From Syncephalastrum monosporum B8922 (lineage: Eukaryota; Mucoromycota; Mucoromycetes; Mucorales; Syncephalastraceae): 64,000 bases of DNA. The notes under the pieces are model-generated. The model saw only the letters and a program-made list of their open reading frames with translations. It did no database searches and was not told where the DNA came from. The translations under genes were made by a program, and so were the position numbers. Positions 1 through 13,036 of this stretch are shown one piece after another. Position 1 is the stretch's first letter. Each line of letters opens with the position of its first letter. Location: assembly GCA_000697355.1 (NCBI GenBank), contig JNEN01000885.1, forward strand, positions 540,388 to 604,387, given 5' to 3'.

Positions 1-2352
1 AGTCCTCTCTCTGAATCAAAGGTTGCGCGTTCTTTTCTGTGTTCTCCTCCTGCGAGAGCATCAGTGCATAGGCGAGCATCTCCTCGTCGGACAGGCCTCC
101 CAAAGACTGGGTATGCACCTCCTTGGCTACATTTTCTCGCTCGATTCTCTCCTCCTTAAGAGCATCTTTCGATTCCCGGATATCTTGTTTCAGCTCGTAG
201 TGATGATGGCGTGCTTCAGCCACGGTGCTTCTTCCTTTGGGCTTAAGATTCCTGCGCGCTGGTCATTTGTGTTAAAGTTATGTAGACTATACGCCCGAAA
301 GAGAATGCTTACCTAAGAGCTGTTTTTCGGGAGAAAAGTCCCAAGTCTTGATCTCATGACCCACATTGGCAACGCCACGGTAATCGTCGCAGCAGATGCG
401 GCTGACGCGTGTCAGCGAAATATCGTTGCGATCGATCGGGGCATGCCGGGGTATCTTGTTGCCCATCACATTGACAAGATAGCCAGTCAAAGGATCCCAT
501 ACGCGAATCCACCCATCATCGCTATCAAGGTCTGCATGAGTTTCGAGGCGCACACAAGTCTCATTCAATTGATATTTACCTGCCGCTCACGACCTTTGCA
601 GCCACTGATGGAGCCCGTGTGCTCGTCCAGCACTCGCAAAGGCTCGATGATGCCTCCCTCCTGTGCAGGAACCGCGTCACCGTCCCAGAGGCAAACGAGA
701 CCCGACGCATCACCCGTCACCAAAAGCCGCGTCGACTTGAACCCATTGTCTGACTTGTAGCTCGCGAGGATGGCGGCTTCCTTGGCGCTGGTTTTGGGGC
801 CCCGCAGCTTCAGTGCAATGTCCAGCGAGAGCGAGTCCACTGGCTGCGCCGTGTCCCATTCCATACACGTTATATTACCCAGAGGATGCCCACCACCAAA
901 CACGGCGACGCACCTGCCGCTTGTAAGATCATATCGAGCCCTCGTGCGATGCAAGGAAAGAATTGGACTCGCCGTCATGTAATATGCGCGTCACAGGCGT
1001 GCTGGTCTCTGCTGCAGCGGGCGAGATGACAAGGCGTTGCGTGGCAGGATCGATCTCCTCGCGTGGCTGGCGATCGCGGTACCGTTTCATAATCTGCCCA
1101 ACGTGCACCTGCCAGACAACGATGACGCCATTGCTGTAGCCTGCAACGACCCTGTTGTCCCGCAGGACTTCCAAGCACGTGGGCTTGTTGACGATACCTG
1201 AGAGGGCAAATGCATGAGTATGGAAGAAGCACAGTGGTTTTTGTCTACCACGTACCAACGAGGGTCTCGACGCAGGACGCGCGGGGGACATCCCAGATCT
1301 TGACAGCACCGTCGTCGCCTGCGCTGAGCACGGTATCTTGCAGGAATGCGGGGAGTGCGAGCGCAGAGACGGGGCCCTGATGGAAATCGGCAAAGACGCG
1401 GAGCTGACGAACAACCAATGGTTTCGTGCGGATCGACATCGTGATAAAGCCTTGCGTGAAGCCCCACAAGATACGCTGCCCTTCGACGCGCACCACATTA
1501 ACACGCAGAGGGACGCCGTCGTCGGTGCTGAACAAGGCATGGCGATCCACCTTGCCGTTCGCAGGATTGCACCGGACGGCCATACCCTGTGCGGCACTCA
1601 CGACGAGCATCGATGCATTCTCGAGATCGACGGTCAAATCATCGATGGACCCCACCTTTGGATTGAACTGGATTACGGTGCCCCGACCTTTTCTCCATTT
1701 TCTATCGTCATGGCGAAGGTGGTGGCGAGGTGAGCAACCCCTATTCCGTCAAAGCGACTAGGTAGATTTACCTCAAGAGATGCGTCCGGAGAATGTACTC
1801 TGACTTCCAGCTATCCTTTTGAAGTCGCTTGAAAGGTACTTGACCGAAAAAGTCCAGAAAGGCATCCTTCCCTATAAGTAATGAATGAGTGATAAATGCA
1901 GAACTGGTGACGACCCACAAGCGCGGCACTTACAGCAGGAGTCGTCATTGACAATATGCCGCCAGTGGTGGCATACTTTGGCGACGTGGGCCAATGAGAC
2001 GGGATCGAGGCGGGGAAAGACCTGGATAAGGAGCTCTACCGACAGCTGGCGGATGAAACAAGGTGCACTGCAAGCAGCGTATTAAAATTAAAAGACCATG
2101 ACAAACAGTATAAAGACAGAGCGGGAGAGGGAATATGTGTGTGTGTGTGTGTGTGTATGTATAGGTGTGTCCGTACTTTGGGTCCACTCGGTGGTGAGCA
2201 CGGCGACTCTTGCCTTTGCGATTGACAGAGCGGGAAGTGTACTGCAAGCCATACTGGAGAGAAGAAGAGTTGGAATCAATCGAGTCGGTCGGTTCTTGGG
2301 CTGGATTCTTAATTGGCGTGTCTTGAGGGCAGGTGACAGAATCGAAGGACAT
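1..2352 (-). CDS. F-box/WD40-repeat protein with C-terminal UIM-like motif (3' end outside window)
   Basis: Probable SCF substrate-recognition subunit, resembling the fungal Pof10-type F-box/WD family. The first exon starts at an ATG at 2352 and is joined by an intron holding a (CA)n tract to an exon near 2060-1930 that encodes an F-box (core 'ELLIQVFPRL..V.HHWRHIV'). WD40 blades follow between 1700 and 300 (for example 'GDDGAVKIWD', 'DASGLVCLWD', 'DDGWIRVWD'). The last exon seen, 1-about 270, is charged and ends in 'LSDEEMLAYALMLSQEE', a good ubiquitin-interacting-motif match, and stays open at base 1. Exon joins at the conserved GT-AG sites keep frame, except near 930-940, where the WD reading shifts (see findings). 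The F-box and WD calls are firm; the substrate is unknown. Confidence 0.8.
2136..2156. repeat. (TG)n microsatellite in intron 1 of the F-box/WD40 gene
   Basis: About ten TG dinucleotides in a row. It lies between the proposed first coding exon and the F-box exon of the minus-strand gene, so it reads (CA)n in the transcript. No function is implied. Confidence 0.9.
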
Positions 2353-3034
2353 GAAACGGTTGCGAGATACTGGAGTGCTAAAGGAAGCTGTTCGGTGTCG
2401 GCACAATCGGTTGACGACCACGAAGCGTGATGTTGTATTTGTAAAGAAGAGGAAGAAAAAAAAAAAAAAAAGGAAGGGCAACAAATGCTGCGGAACCTCT
2501 TTGCACTTGAATCCCCGCACACTGTCAAAACCAGCTACTTTTCCATTATTCGCCTACCGAGATCCAGTGACCTGATGTTCCTATATCTTGTATCAACGAT
2601 ACACATAAGTCTATGCAAAGTTATGCTATGTAATAATGGCACGGCTGGACGTCGCTCACTAAGCACTCAATATCCATGATCAAAAGCTGCAGAAAGAAGA
2701 ATATGCAAAGTGCACACTACTGTCAAAGAAATGGGACCCACTGGACTGAATCGACGCTTGGCACAGGTTGCACCTATAGGCGTAGTTTCGTTGCAGGAAA
2801 TCATGAAGAAGGGGAGATCGAGCTATAGCAGAATATTTGACTCAATAGTAGCTTTAGAAAGTAGGCCTAGTTCGATATCAGCATGAGAAGCGAGAGGATG
2901 ATCCCTTTCCGCATAAAACGAGAGGAGTTCCATATTTGTAAAGAGCGCCGCCCTTCAGAAATCGAACAGTGCTGGAAACGCCAAGCTTCTCGTTTTTGTT
3001 TTTCCTCGCTCTGCATAATTGAAACGAGCTCACC
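2353..3034. promoter_or_regulatory. Shared divergent promoter region, F-box/WD40 (-) and VPS60 (+)
   Basis: The gene-free stretch between two divergent start codons. It carries a run of about 15 A near 2457-2471 and no recognisable coding frame. It should contain both promoters, but no defined factor site was identified. Confidence 0.4.
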
Positions 3035-4062
3035 ATGAATCGTCTGTTTGGCACCAATCGAAAGACGCCCAAGCCCACGCTCAACGATGCTATCAGCTCG
3101 GTAGGCTTTCCTCGTATGAATGACGTGCACTAGCTGAACAAGACCCTCCCTTCTGCGTAGACGGATGTGCGATCGGACGCCGTTGAAGTCAAGATTCGTA
3201 AACTGGATGCTGAGCTGACCCGCTACCGGGACCAAATGAAGAAGATGAGAGACGGCCCTGCCAAGGTATGTGTGCACACGCTACCCAGTCACTTTCGTCT
3301 CACCCGTTTGCCTGTCACTGTGTGCAGAAAAACGTCCAGCAAAAAGCCCTGCGTGTGCTGAAGCAACGAAAACTGTATGTCGTTCTTCATATGCTGTATA
3401 GGAAAGCTAACCGCCGACGATCGACGCTAGATACGAGGCGCAGCGAGATAACCTCCAGCAGCAGTCGTTTAATATGGAGCAAGCGCAAATGACGACTGAA
3501 AACTTGCGCAACGTCATGGCCACCGTCGATGCGATGCAGACCGCAAACAAGGAGATGAAGAAACAGTACAAGAACGTCAACTTGGACAAAATCGACGTAC
3601 GTTGCTGCTCTAGGGTGAAACTTGGGTCGCTAACGTGGTATTTCAATAGCAACTGCAAGACGAGATGGAAGACCTTATCGAACAGGCAAACGAAGTCCAG
3701 GATTCACTGGGCCGCTCTTACAACCTGCCCGATGACGTCGATGAAGAAGATCTGGAAGCCGGTAAGCCATATTGTCTCTTGGCTGTCAAAGGTAGCGGAT
3801 GGTGACACACGTCATGTACGATTTAGAACTGGACGCGCTGGGTGACGAGCTCAATTTCGAGGAAGAAGAGATGCCGTCCTATCTACAGGATGACACCGCG
3901 ACAGAGGAACTGCCCAAGGCAGCCGAAACAGATCCCAAACAGGTAATATATTTCACGTCTTTTTCCTATCTTTACATGGACTTATCATCATTTTAGGGTG
4001 AAAATGTACAGTTGGATGAATTCGGGCTGCCTATTGCTGCACAAGCACCCATGAAAGCTTAA
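3035..4062 (+). CDS. VPS60: ESCRT-III-associated protein VPS60/CHMP5 (SNF7 family)
   Basis: Endosomal/vacuolar sorting protein of the SNF7 family. CHMP5/Vps60 proteins bind the Vta1-Vps4 machinery and help disassemble ESCRT-III. There are seven exons: 3035-3100, 3161-3265, 3328-3374, 3431-3596, 3650-3761, 3827-3942 and 3997-4062. All junctions are GT-AG and frame-consistent. The start gives the diagnostic 'MNRLFG' N-terminus. The helical core follows ('KIRKLDAEL', '[10 protein letters not shown]', '[10 protein letters not shown]'), then the acidic '[11 protein letters not shown]' segment and the C-terminal 'DEFGLP' typical of CHMP5. Length (about 220 aa) and motif order are normal and no damage is visible. 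It is divergent from the F-box/WD40 gene. Confidence 0.95.
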
Positions 4063-6497
4063 ATCTGCATCCACAGCCAAGAAACGTCCCGTGACACGAC
4101 CCTCTGTTTTGTGCGTCTTTATTCCCCTCCCTTTTTTTCCAACTTCTTCTTTTGTATTTCGAATATATATGGTGCTCGTGCACCAAGTTTTCTTTCTTAA
4201 AGCCCTGCTCGGAAATTATCCAAAGACTCCAATCCGTGTTATTTGATATGCATGCTATGATTATGCTTTCTGGGATCCATCTTTCTGGAATCAGCCATCA
4301 GAAATGTATGTTCCGGGAACGGTGAAAGGATATAGATATATACCTGTATGAATGAAGTACATGCATCAGCGATTTCATTGCTGCTTGAAGGGAATAAGCT
4401 CATAAATACTGCGTCAGAATTGCCTATCGATGGATCTTGCACATAATATTTGCAATATATTGTGTGGGTATCATTATATGAAGCGAAAAACTCTGTTTGC
4501 ATATGGTGCAGCTGTTACATGCAGTTGTTACAGTCATCCAAGCCGATTAGGCTGCTCAGTGCTAGAAGTAGATATCCTGCTGCTCCATTCGCCCAGATAC
4601 ACCACATGAAACCATTTGGAGAATAAAGAGAATGCATACTGATGCACAAGACTTTAGTACTCATGATCTTTTAGTGGCGGAGCTTATGCTTCCTGTTTGT
4701 CATCTTTGCTATTTTTGTCTGGTACCAGGTATCGTTCAAATGTCAGAATGAGAGTTTATACATGCCCATCCATATGCTGTGCTATGCTTTATGATCAGTT
4801 ATAGTACAAATAGTACAATAGGGATGCTTTCCTTTCCTAATGCATACAGTTGATCAAGATACGGTGTGTGTATTAATGCATGCAAATAGATAAGCTTTCC
4901 CGCTGCCACGGGCATATGTACATAACAGGGTATGACAATAAGATGCATCCCATGTGGCTGCCTCCGGGTAGAGTCGTTAGAAGTGAGTATCTTTTGTAGT
5001 ACAATGTCAGTGATCCCCGAGGCTACATAAGTATGACTAATGTTCTCTTGAATTTCTCACTGCATAATATAGTTCACCTATGTCTATGGTGACGTATATA
5101 ACAGGATTAAAAGGGAATCAAAGTCGTAATGTTACGCGGTATTCGCCATTCATCGCCTATAACACCACTACACCAATATCGTAACCGTCAAAGGATGAAA
5201 GAACATGCATACTAAACACAATATATACCTCATCGCATGTAGCAACTTCTTTCATTTCATATTTCAAATACTGGAAAATGACCGTTTTGCTGTCGTACAG
5301 AATGCCGCTGGGGTACAGAAATGTGACATAGTATTAGATATATGTATATGATTGATAGATATCGTTGTGTGACGATGCGAGGACTTGTCACGAAACGTTA
5401 AATGTATATGCAGATAACCCGAGACTGTAAGAGATAGAGATACAAGGCTAAGCCAAGACTGTTTGATAACAGTCGTGCTACGAATGCCCTTAGCTTGTAT
5501 TCAGAGTGACGTGTTGTTGCGCGACCTTCTCCTCCAACATCAAACTTTTACGGCGAAGGATTCGTCGTACACCGAAGAGATTACAGTATTCCTAAGCCAT
5601 ATGACCTCACGATTTCACACACGATATCCCATTGATCTGGTTACATATGCTTGACAAGTCCAAGATCGAATGATAAAGTTTGAGTATAAGAGATATAAGA
5701 GATCTCACGGAGGGGAGCGCGTGATGCACTGTTCTTTATAAGGAGTCTGTCGGTAATCGATTGGTGCTCAGCGTTCATCCTTTTCCCCAGGCGTAGTGCG
5801 TGTTACCTACCCTCCTCGCCAAAACGCGCTCTTTTTCCTATTTTCTTTTTTCCCGTACCCAGGCCGCCTAGAGCATACGCACCAGAGTTCGAAAGATCCA
5901 GTGACATATTCACACGATCAAGCTGCGATTCTCCTCTTTCACCGCAAGTTTCGCACGGATGGTTCCCACGGTCTACAGAAAGGCAAACGAGATAATATGC
6001 ATTTTTAGACTTTGCCATTGGAAATTATGGTACGAACAAGATAGATAAAAGATCCATTGGTTTGAAAATCAGCCATTGATAAGCCAGCCATGGTTTTGAT
6101 TGGAAAGGTGACAGGCGCAAAAGCACCGACCCGGACAGAAGAATAAAATAAAAATCTAAATTAGGCGAAAGACATGGTTAGCGTGTCACAAGGGTCATAT
6201 CAAGCGCACCGCTCTACTGGGCACAGCCAGCAGATCGATAGATCGTATGAAGAGCCATCATTGAACGTCCAAGGCATAGTAGAAAAAAAAGGCCGATGTG
6301 TGAAGAGTCCAATGTACCAATAGGCCAAGACTTTTTTTTTTTCTCTCTTTTCTCTTTTCGGGCTGGGTTTTCTTAAACAAATCTTTTTCCCGCTTTGTCT
6401 CTTTTTTTTCTGTGGTGCTAATTTTTTTTTTCTTTTTGTCTTTGGACCTTGTTTTCCGTTACCGCACTTCTCTTTCTATTCTTTATTCTTTCCCCTG
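4063..6497. other. AT-rich gene-free region
   Basis: About 2.4 kb with frequent stops in all frames and only short, unconvincing ORFs. No tRNA cloverleaf, terminal repeat or family motif was recognised. The last 180 bases form the pyrimidine-rich promoter of the permease gene. Confidence 0.6.
6325..6490 (+). promoter_or_regulatory. Pyrimidine-rich 5' region of the permease gene
   Basis: Long C+T tracts, including several T8-T10 runs, lead directly to the ATG at 6498. CT-rich stretches next to start codons are common in well-expressed fungal genes. This is inference from composition and no defined site is seen. Confidence 0.35.
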
Positions 6498-8933
6498 ATG
6501 TCTGAAAAATTGGACGTTGAGGAAGGCCACTCGACGGATACATTCGAAAAGCCTCACTACCGGGGAAGCGGCTCTCACTTTGACAATGAAAAACTCGAAG
6601 AAGGCGCCTCATACATGTCGCATGCAAACGAAGTTGCTTCTATTCAACAAGGCGTCAAGCGTGGTCTGAGTGCACGACACATTCAGATGATCTCGCTCGG
6701 TGCCGCTATTGGGTAAACCCCTTTCTTCACTTGACAGCAACACACGGGACTTATATGCATATACGATTCTGACAGTACGGGTCTCTTTTTGAATTCGGGC
6801 CAAAACATCGCTGAGGTACGATGGCGACAAACAACGAATTTTGAAACATTATTTTCCTATGCTAATACCTGTATGCTATACAGGCTGGTCCTGCTGGTGC
6901 GCTGATTGCATACTGCGTTGTTGGTTTCATGGTATGCATTCCTTCATTCTGTTTATAATTTCCCAAATCATTCAACCAGTATTACCCTATGCCAGGTTTA
7001 CTGTGTCGCCACCTGCTTGGGTGAAATGGCCACCTTCCTTCCCGGTACGAATTTGTATAATTATCATATTCAGCGACATGGTATATTTACGGCTCTATAG
7101 TCTCCGGTTCTTTCAACCATTACGCAACTCGATTCTTCGATCCTGCTCTCGGATTTGCTCTAGGCTGGAACTATTGGTAAGCCCCGCAGCTCCTCTATTC
7201 TCTCCGTCTGTTTTTTTCATTCCGCCACTTACGATTCTATTGATGTATAGGTTTTCGGTAAGCTCAACAAAAGAACCCATATTTACAAATGCAGCTCAAT
7301 TAATGCAATGTCTGTGCATCCGTGTATTTGTCTTCTCTAGTGGGTATGTGTTGCCACGTGCATACAAAAAAATTTTTTCGGCCCCATATGCAAGGGTACT
7401 TACCGGATTGAATTTTTTTGGAAATAGGCTGTTACGCTTGCTACTGAACTTTCTGCCGCTGCGACTATCATTGATTGGTGGCAACCCGTCATGCCTGATG
7501 CAGCTTGGTCTACGATTTTCCTGCTCATCGTCATATCGATCAATTTGGTCGGCGTCAGGTACGCTTTGAATAACGGAGTTACCCTTTCTGTCGCTTTTTT
7601 TCTCACATTCACGCGCGCATATCCTGTCAGATTGTACGGTGAACTTGAATACTGGTTTGCTTTGATTAAGATTTTGATCACCATCGTTTTCATCATCATC
7701 GGTATGCTTAAGCTCGCCTCTAGCGCTCCTGAATACAATATTGACCCTAGGACCCAATGTGTAGGCATCTGTGTCGCCTCCGGTGGTCTCGGAGGTCAGG
7801 TCATCGGCTTCAAGTACTGGGACGACCCGGGCGCATTTGTTAATGGCGGTTTGGGTACAGTCAGTGTACTTCTTTCGGCTGGTTTCTCCTTCCAGGGAAC
7901 TGAGATCGGTACGTCTGTCAAAATAAATGATGCTCCATGCTAACAGGTATATTCCTTTATAGTGGGTATCACCGCTGGTGAGGCCAAGAACCCTACCAAA
8001 TCCGTGCCACGCGCTATCCGCAACACCTTTTACCGTATCATTTTCTTTTACATCATCACCATCTTTTTACTCGGCATGTGTGTTCCCAGCAACGATCCGG
8101 ATCTGATGAACGATGATGGCAGTGCTGCCACCGCCTCCTTCACCATCGTTTTCAAACTTGCTGGTATTGAAGTTGGTGCACATGTCGTCAACGCTGTTGT
8201 CCTCACCAGGTAAACCGACGAGAAACTATCAACCGAAACACTCAGACTTGCGACTGACCCTCGTATTAGTGTACTGTCTGCTGCCAACTCTGACCTGTAT
8301 ACTTGCTCTCGTACGCTTCTCGGTTTGGCCAAGGATGGCAATGCGCCTCAATTCATGCAACGCACGAATCGTTACGGCTCTCCTTATCTGTAAGCTCAGC
8401 GCTCCGATAGTTATATACATGACTCACGCTTTGTCGCTTCCTACAGCGCTGTCTTGTTCTCCTCCATCGTCGGCTTCGCCTGTGTTTTTGTCTCCATTTA
8501 CAGTGCATCGGTCGGTTTCCAGTGGTTCTTGAGCATCACAGCCGTCACTGGCGATACCAAGGAATTGCCTTACCACTCTCTGTGGTTTCCATTCGATGCT
8601 CTCTTCGCTTTCATTCTGTGTACCGTCATTATCCTTGGCCAAGGCTATGGAGCATTCACTCCTGAATTCGATGGCGTTACATTTGTCATGAACTATATTG
8701 GTGTGGTTCCTGCACCTGTTTGCTACATTCTCTACAAGATCTTCCGTCGAACCCGTGTTGTACCGCTGGACGAGTGCGGTAAGTTGAGCGAGCATCCCTG
8801 AGAAATCTATTTATTCACATAACGTTCTGTAGATTTTGATACGGGTCGTGTATCCGAAGAGGAGATCGAAGAAGAGGACCTTGAAGAGAAAAGATTGCCG
8901 TGGTACAAGAAGGTCCTTCACGTTATTGCATAA
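6498..8933 (+). CDS. Amino-acid permease (APC superfamily, AAT type), one membrane segment missing
   Basis: Proton-coupled plasma-membrane amino-acid importer by family. Thirteen exons can be joined in frame: 6498-6712, 6776-6815, 6884-6931, 6996-7044, 7101-7176, 7251-7257, 7341-7343, 7428-7558, 7631-7908, 7963-8209, 8270-8389, 8447-8778 and 8833-8933. The N-terminus is hydrophilic and ends in 'RHIQMISLGAAIGTGLF', the hallmark of the family. Further conserved pieces are 'GEMATFLP', 'NYWFSWAVTLATEL', 'FSFQGTEIVGITAGEA' and 'ANSDLYTCSRTLLGLAKDG'. The 7-nt and 3-nt exons are both needed to restore the conserved WFSW. At 8549-8553 'ITAVTG' runs straight into 'DTKELPYHS'; relatives have roughly 24 more residues there, including one transmembrane helix. 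The gene may therefore be non-functional or misassembled. It is convergent with PDC. Confidence 0.87.
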
Positions 8934-9100
8934 GCACAGCTTGCTGTCCATTATTAGTCATATCATTTCCTCCTCCTCCGTCTCTCTCATTTGTAGTATT
9001 CCCTCATTATCCCCTATCTATTGTATGCGAAAACCTGTCTTTGTATTTATAGTGTTGTCATGCATCAAGAGGAAGACAAAGAAAAAAAAAAGGTATTACA

Positions 9101-10905
<1,805 letters not shown>

Positions 10906-11855
10906 AGCTGATGTAAAATGCTGTTGTGAGAGAAGAAAGAAAAGAAGCAAAAGAAAAGAGAAATCAAAAAAGCAGGCGCGACTTGACAAGGGCTTTGAGA
11001 AACGACATGAATTGATGTAATATATCAAAATTCATGCGTCAAGCGGAGTGTTGCAATTTGCAATGACGGCGAATGCAGGTGACACGCCATTCCCCCATCG
11101 ATAGATGATGATATCATGGACAAACCCTTTGCCGCACGAAAAAACGTACAAGACTCGCTTTACTATTCTCTCTACTGCAGACGAGTAAGAATATGCTCTC
11201 ATATTCAGGATTCATCTATATTCGACAAGGTTAATATGACAAAGTGTAAAATCTGGCGACACTGTTTCACTTAACCCTTTGCATTCTCAGTCAGACCCAA
11301 TATGCTGACCTTGCCTTACAACCGACAAGGGCCTGTTCGCTTATTCTGTTGACTTCCAGATTCTGGAAGCCAGCCCATGGATTTAACCTCAATGTACTTC
11401 TGTACACGCCTTCGTCTTTGGTATTGATACTTCCTTGGACAACGATGAACCCCGTCAGTCGTTTCAAAGCCAACTCAGTGACTGACAAATGTGTATTGGC
11501 GGGACGCACAACATCATACTTTGTTGAAACGCACTAAAGCCGTCCTTTCAAGTGATCGGTGCGAATTGGAACTCAAATACTGCAGCATACGTAGATGATG
11601 TTAACAACTGAAGATATTCCGCCTTACGAAAAATTTCATCGATCAGAAACTTGATGCTCAGGGCTGTGAGCAAGAGTACGTATGTCTTGATTTGCTGTTT
11701 GAGCACATCGCCCTCCTTTGTAGCTGGCCTCATTTACGAGCTGCCAATTATTAGAGTCAAAGATGGACAATAGTTCAACATTGTTAATATCGAGGCGTTT
11801 TCTTATTTCTATAAGTAAACCACAGACGGGGTAAACCACAGACGGGGTTTCTGCT
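10906..11855. other. Intergenic region with a 16-bp tandem duplication
   Basis: No supported gene; the short ORFs here lack recognisable motifs. The right half (10906-11030) should hold the PDC promoter. A perfect 2 x 16 bp tandem repeat lies at 11815-11846, just beyond the 3' end of the CinA-like gene. Confidence 0.5.
11815..11846. repeat. 2 x 16-bp perfect tandem repeat
   Basis: The unit gtaaaccacagacggg occurs twice back to back, immediately downstream of the stop of the minus-strand CinA-like gene. Confidence 0.9.
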
Positions 11856-12977
11856 CTAGTTTTTTGTTGTGTCCGTCGCCTCCACTGCCCACCCGTCAAT
11901 CCCACGCGCGATCTCTTGGCCGATCGCGTCTACCTCTGCCTTGCCTTTGCCGACGACACTGACCATGACGCGGACTCCTTCCGCTGACTGGCCCCACCGA
12001 GGATAGCTGCCAATCTTGATGTTCTCGCTCTTGACGCGCTTCTGAAGCTCGGATAAGAAATGGGCGATGTCGCCTTCGCCCTTTTTTGTGGCGATCTGTG
12101 TCCGGTGGTAGCCGAAAAGACCCCGGTCGCGGGCCATGGCTTCTAATCGAGGCTGAATGGCGGTCACCATCTGTTCAAATAAGCGGGGGATGCCGGGTAG
12201 AATGTGGATATTGCGGTTGACAACGACGATGGGGACCCAGAGGCCGTCGATACGTATGATCTCTGCGGGTTGGGGGAAGATGGCCATACGTTTACGGGCT
12301 TCCGTCAGTTTCCAGTCTGTAGAACGGGCTTGCATCATTGTATTCATTCGATCGCACGTCTCCTCGTCGATGCCGGTAGGCAAACCGTATGCACGTGCGA
12401 TGGCCTCATAGCTATAGAACGAGATACGATAATGAGATTTTCTCTGCATAAAGACATCCATTCACGTGCCTAATGTCGTCATGGGTAGGACCTAAGAATT
12501 GATAGGAAGCCGAGTTCAAAACATGGTTGACTAGATATCCTCTTGCAGATACACCTACCAATGCCTCCGCTGGTGAACACGAGGTCGTGTTTGCTGGACA
12601 GGTGAGTGACAGTGTCGGCGATGGCGGTGTAGTCGTCCTCGACGACCTCGATCTTCTTCAAGTCGATGCCGAGTCCAAACAGAAAACGAGCTGAGCAACG
12701 TTGTAAGTGGTTTTGTATCTGCAGTCAGCAAGCGTCAAGTACCAAGGAAATACGCGTTGGAATCGCGTGTCTTTCCGTTGAGGATTTCGTCGCCAATGAT
12801 GCAGCATGCTGCAGTCATTGTCGACGGGTGTGAGGTTTGAGTGGACATGGGTCGAAAAAGGAAAGGTAGAGTACGAGTCGGACGAAAAACATGAGACCTC
12901 GAGACTGTGTGGGACGCACGAACGACGCCCGAAAAGGAACGGGTTTTTAAGGCAGCAGCGGCAGCAGTTGTAAACAT
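11856..12977 (-). CDS. CinA/MoaB-like molybdopterin-binding-domain protein, probably mitochondrial
   Basis: Eukaryotic homolog of the MoCF/CinA fold, related to the N-terminal domain of FAD synthases; the biochemical role in fungi is not established. The ATG at 12977 opens an Arg/Ser-rich presequence of about 50 residues with no acidic residue, suggesting mitochondrial import. The core follows: 'CCIIGDEILNGKTRDSNAYFL', 'GIDLKKIEVVEDD', 'DLVFTSGGIGPTHDDIS' and 'WVPIVVVNRNIHILPGIPRLFEQ', then 'IKIGSYPRWG' near the C-terminus. Restoring the conserved 'GGIGPTHDD(I)' needs a 22-nt exon at 12470-12491 followed by a GC-AG intron (12412-12469). The whole reads intact. Confidence 0.85.
12470..12491 (-). 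other. 22-nt exon followed by a GC-AG intron in the CinA-like gene
   Basis: This tiny exon supplies the conserved PTHDD residues. Upstream it is bounded by ...ttcttag. Downstream the intron begins GCACGT instead of GT and ends ...tctatag at 12412. The reading frame (G-PTHDDI-S-YEAIA) is restored exactly. Confidence 0.75.
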
Positions 12978-13036
12978 GGTTTCGAAGGGAAGAAGGAACG
13001 CGACTTTATCTGAGTAATTAAAAAAGTTGACTGTGC

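Noticed and set aside
1945..2520. Long minus-strand frame with poly-Phe and Thr-His runs
   Set aside because: The amino-acid runs are translations of the A15 and (CA)n tracts. Only the segment from the ATG at 2352 is used as exon 1; the rest is intron or leader.
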